This document shows positions 5,645-7,053 of a stretch of DNA of 7,053 bases, one piece after another. Both the position numbers and the translations under genes were made by a program. Origin of the DNA: Nanobdellota archaeon (GTDB taxonomy: Archaea; Thermoproteota; Nitrososphaeria; Nitrososphaerales; Nitrosopumilaceae); NCBI GenBank assembly GCA_012030815.1, contig JAAUVF010000043.1:1-7053 (forward strand). Direction: 5' to 3'. Positions within the stretch are counted from its first letter, which is position 1; each line of letters opens with the position of its first letter. The notes under the pieces were generated by a model, which was not told the origin of the DNA, did not search any database, and was given only the letters and a program-made list of their open reading frames with translations.

Positions 5645-6141
5645 TGAATACTGCAACTGGAATTATCAAAGCATTAAATTCGGGAATTAAACATTTAGCT
5701 ATAAAACGATTTACATTACGATATCCTGAAGAGAAACTAAAATTTGTGGGAGATGGCTATCAATTTGATCCATCGACAGGTGTTGGAATTGCAGGCTATA
5801 AAGGACGTCATATGCTATTTCATGATCATTGCACTGGTTGCCAATTATGTTCTATTGCATGTGAAGGCGTCGCAGAAGCAATAGCAATGGTAAAAGTTCC
5901 AGAAGAACACAAACAAAATAAAAAAGCAATTATGCCACAAATTGATTACGGTAAATGCGTATTTTGTGGATTATGCGTTGATGCATGTCCTTTTTATGCA
6001 TTGTATATGACAAACGATTATGAGCTTTCTTCTTTTAGTAAGGAAGGCCTGATTTACACACCTGCGCAACTTCAAGTAAAACCGTATGTTTCTCAAGATT
6101 CAGAAATACAAATTACTGATAGAGGTGCAACACATGGCTGA
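5644..6141 (+). CDS. nuoI: Complex I subunit NuoI (two 4Fe-4S clusters)
   Basis: A 165-residue ferredoxin-like peripheral subunit that passes electrons towards cluster N2 in NuoB. The first cluster motif CTGCQLCSIAC supplies C63, C66, C69 and C73, and the second motif CVFCGLCVDACPFYAL supplies C105, C108, C111 and C115. The last Cys of the second motif is followed by the usual Pro, but that of the first is followed by Glu (CEG), a departure from the common CP. The N-terminus has the expected amphipathic front (KRFTLRYPEEKLKF). Length is slightly below the 180 residues of the E. coli protein. The start overlaps the nuoH stop by one base. In a complex lacking NuoE/F/G this subunit is the likely entry point for electrons from an unidentified donor; that role is inferred. 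Confidence 0.96.
   Translation: MNTATGIIKALNSGIKHLAIKRFTLRYPEEKLKFVGDGYQFDPSTGVGIAGYKGRHMLFHDHCTGCQLCSIACEGVAEAIAMVKVPEEHKQNKKAIMPQIDYGKCVFCGLCVDACPFYALYMTNDYELSSFSKEGLIYTPAQLQVKPYVSQDSEIQITDRGATHG
6122..6127 (+). promoter_or_regulatory. Ribosome-binding site that fixes the nuoJ start
   Basis: GAGGTG lies 6 bases before ATG 6134. A longer reading from ATG 6086 would add 16 polar residues encoded within nuoI and has no such site, so 6134 is preferred. Confidence 0.65.
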
Positions 6142-6646
6142 TGCTGTATTTCTTGCATTGTCTGTAATTACAATTGGTTCTGCAATAGCTGCATTAGAAA
6201 TGAGATCTTTAATTTATGGCTCAATTGCATTAATGGGAACCCTTGGTGGAATTGCTGGATTCTTTTTGCTTTTAGATTCTCCTTTTGTTGCAATGTTTCA
6301 ATTAGCAGTCTATGTAGGTTCTATTGCTGTTTTAATTTTATTTACTGTGATGCTAGTAAAAAGAGAATTAATCTTTAAGAAAATAGAAGATAAGAGAAGA
6401 AAGTTTGCTGGTATTGGATTAATGTTGATTTTCATGGTTGCATTAGGTTCTGTCATAATGGATTCTGGTATCAAAACAATAACTACTGATGAACCTGCAG
6501 TTGATTTTAGAAATATTGGCACAGACTTTCTAACATATTATTGGCCAGCTTTAATTTTAATGGGATTAATCTTAGCCGGCTCAGTCACCGGTGCACTAGT
6601 TTTAGCAAGAAGAGAGGATATTGAAAATGAGCAACGAACTGATTGA
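6134..6646 (+). CDS. nuoJ: Complex I subunit NuoJ (ND6-like membrane subunit)
   Basis: A 170-residue membrane subunit with five hydrophobic segments (about residues 4-21, 27-47, 51-75, 92-109 and 136-157). The family signature lies in the third segment, FVAMFQLAVYVGSIAVLILFTVML, with Y60 and G62 equivalent to the conserved Tyr and Gly near the pi-bulge of ND6/NuoJ. A charged cytoplasmic-type loop (KRELIFKKIEDKRRK) follows. The first codons overlap the nuoI 3' end by 8 bases, and the last 20 bases overlap nuoK. It contributes to the proton path in the membrane arm between NuoA/H and NuoK. No sign of frame damage. Confidence 0.94.
   Translation: MADAVFLALSVITIGSAIAALEMRSLIYGSIALMGTLGGIAGFFLLLDSPFVAMFQLAVYVGSIAVLILFTVMLVKRELIFKKIEDKRRKFAGIGLMLIFMVALGSVIMDSGIKTITTDEPAVDFRNIGTDFLTYYWPALILMGLILAGSVTGALVLARREDIENEQRTD
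6612..6618 (+). promoter_or_regulatory. Ribosome-binding site that fixes the nuoK start
   Basis: GAGAGGA ends 8 bases before ATG 6627. It would be only 2 bases from the TTG at 6621, too close to serve that codon, so the ATG is chosen. Confidence 0.6.
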
Positions 6647-6932
6647 TTTTGTTTTGGTATCAATTGCCTTGTTGGGCATTGGAATTTACGGATTATCTGT
6701 AAAACGAAATGCAATTAGAATGCTATTTGCTGTTGAAATAATTATCAATGCTGCAAATCTTAACTTGGTAGCATTTGGAAGATTCATACCACACAGTGGC
6801 GGTCAAACGTTAGCTTTATTTTCAATTGCAATTGCTGCTGCCGAAGTTGCAGTTGGACTGTCACTAATCATTGTGGCATATCGTATGTATCAGAATATCG
6901 ATATTGCAGACTTTAGGAGCTTGAAAGGATAA
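6627..6932 (+). CDS. nuoK: Complex I subunit NuoK (ND4L-like membrane subunit)
   Basis: A 101-residue protein of three transmembrane helices, the family's usual size. The two helix-borne glutamates needed for proton transfer are present: E37 in MLFAVEIIINAANLN and E73 in AIAAAEVAVGLSLI, matching E36 and E72 of E. coli NuoK. The motif YGLSVKRNAIRML between helices 1 and 2 is also typical. The start overlaps the nuoJ end by 20 bases, the longest overlap in the operon. The stop overlaps the next start by one base (TAATG). The TTG at 6621 would add only two residues and sits too close to the ribosome-binding site. Confidence 0.95.
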   Translation: MSNELIDFVLVSIALLGIGIYGLSVKRNAIRMLFAVEIIINAANLNLVAFGRFIPHSGGQTLALFSIAIAAAEVAVGLSLIIVAYRMYQNIDIADFRSLKG

Positions 6933-7053
6933 TGGAATATGCACTTTTTACAGGCAGTTTTTCTTGCCATTATTGTTATCTCCTGTAGCCTACATTATTG
7001 GAAGAAAACTAGGTCCTACTCCTGCAATGTGGTTTACATTTGGACTTTTGCTA
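6932..7053 (+). CDS. Start of a complex I antiporter-type subunit (NuoM/NuoL), frame disrupted and cut by window end
   Basis: ATG 6932 overlaps the nuoK stop (TAATG), as at other junctions here. Read as given it encodes MEYALFTGSF and stops at TAG 6986-6988. The continuation VAYIIGRKLGPTPAMWF, which looks like the first periplasmic loop and second helix of a NuoM/L protein, lies in another frame running from TTG 6964 to the window end. Removing one T from the run at 6945-6949 and the G at 6966 gives an uninterrupted start MEYALLQAVFLPLLLSPVAY, a typical first helix. A net gain of two bases is therefore likely. I recall an order M, L, N after K in related archaea, but too little is present to choose between M and L. 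Family assignment rests mainly on position. Confidence 0.65.

Noticed and set aside
6086..6133. Upstream ATG 6086 as the start of nuoJ
   Set aside because: It would add 16 polar residues overlapping nuoI codons in another frame. ATG 6134 has a GAGGTG site at the right distance and starts at the normal NuoJ N-terminus.

Overview
The window is AT-rich (roughly one third G+C by eye) and reads as a chromosomal segment of a Nitrosopumilus-like ammonia-oxidising archaeon (Thaumarchaeota/Nitrososphaerota). The evidence is: a split archaeal-type acyl-CoA carboxylase (separate biotin carboxylase and biotin carrier genes), a complex I operon that passes from nuoD straight to nuoH with no nuoE/F/G, archaeal TATA-like promoters with an apparently leaderless first gene, and gene order that matches my memory of the Nitrosopumilus maritimus locus (carboxylase genes, peroxiredoxin, nuo operon). 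The taxonomic call is inference; no rRNA gene is present.

Layout. Bases 2-589 are the 3' part of the biotin carboxylase gene, overlapped by 16 bases by the biotin carrier gene (574-1086). These belong to the acetyl-CoA/propionyl-CoA carboxylase of the 3-hydroxypropionate/4-hydroxybutyrate CO2-fixation cycle. A PrxQ/BCP-type peroxiredoxin lies convergently on the minus strand (1103-1567). A 114-base divergent intergenic region (1568-1681) carries the nuo promoter. From 1682 to the window end lies a tightly packed plus-strand operon: nuoA, nuoB, nuoC, nuoD, nuoH, nuoI, nuoJ, nuoK and the first bases of a nuoM/L-type antiporter subunit. Junctions are TAATG overlaps, 8- and 20-base overlaps, or gaps of a few bases. 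The only larger gap is 40 bases between nuoA and nuoB, and it holds an exact copy of the 13-base TATA-containing element found upstream of nuoA.

How the genes fit together. NuoB, C, D and I form the peripheral arm with Fe-S cluster N2, two further 4Fe-4S clusters and the quinone site. NuoA, H, J, K and M/L form the proton-pumping membrane arm. Without an NADH-oxidising module the complex probably uses another donor, or runs in reverse to make reductant that the neighbouring CO2-fixation enzymes would ultimately need.

The most notable feature is that three nuo genes are broken as sequenced: an in-frame TGA in nuoC (2843-2845), a net 2-base loss in nuoD (about 4010-4025), and a net 2-base gain within the first codons of nuoM/L (6945-6966). 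Protein similarity continues intact on both sides of each lesion. The lesions look like small indels, several of them in homopolymers. I judge sequence or assembly error more likely than real decay of the complex, but the sequence alone cannot decide. I see no mobile element, CRISPR array, tRNA or rRNA, and no convincing undescribed system.
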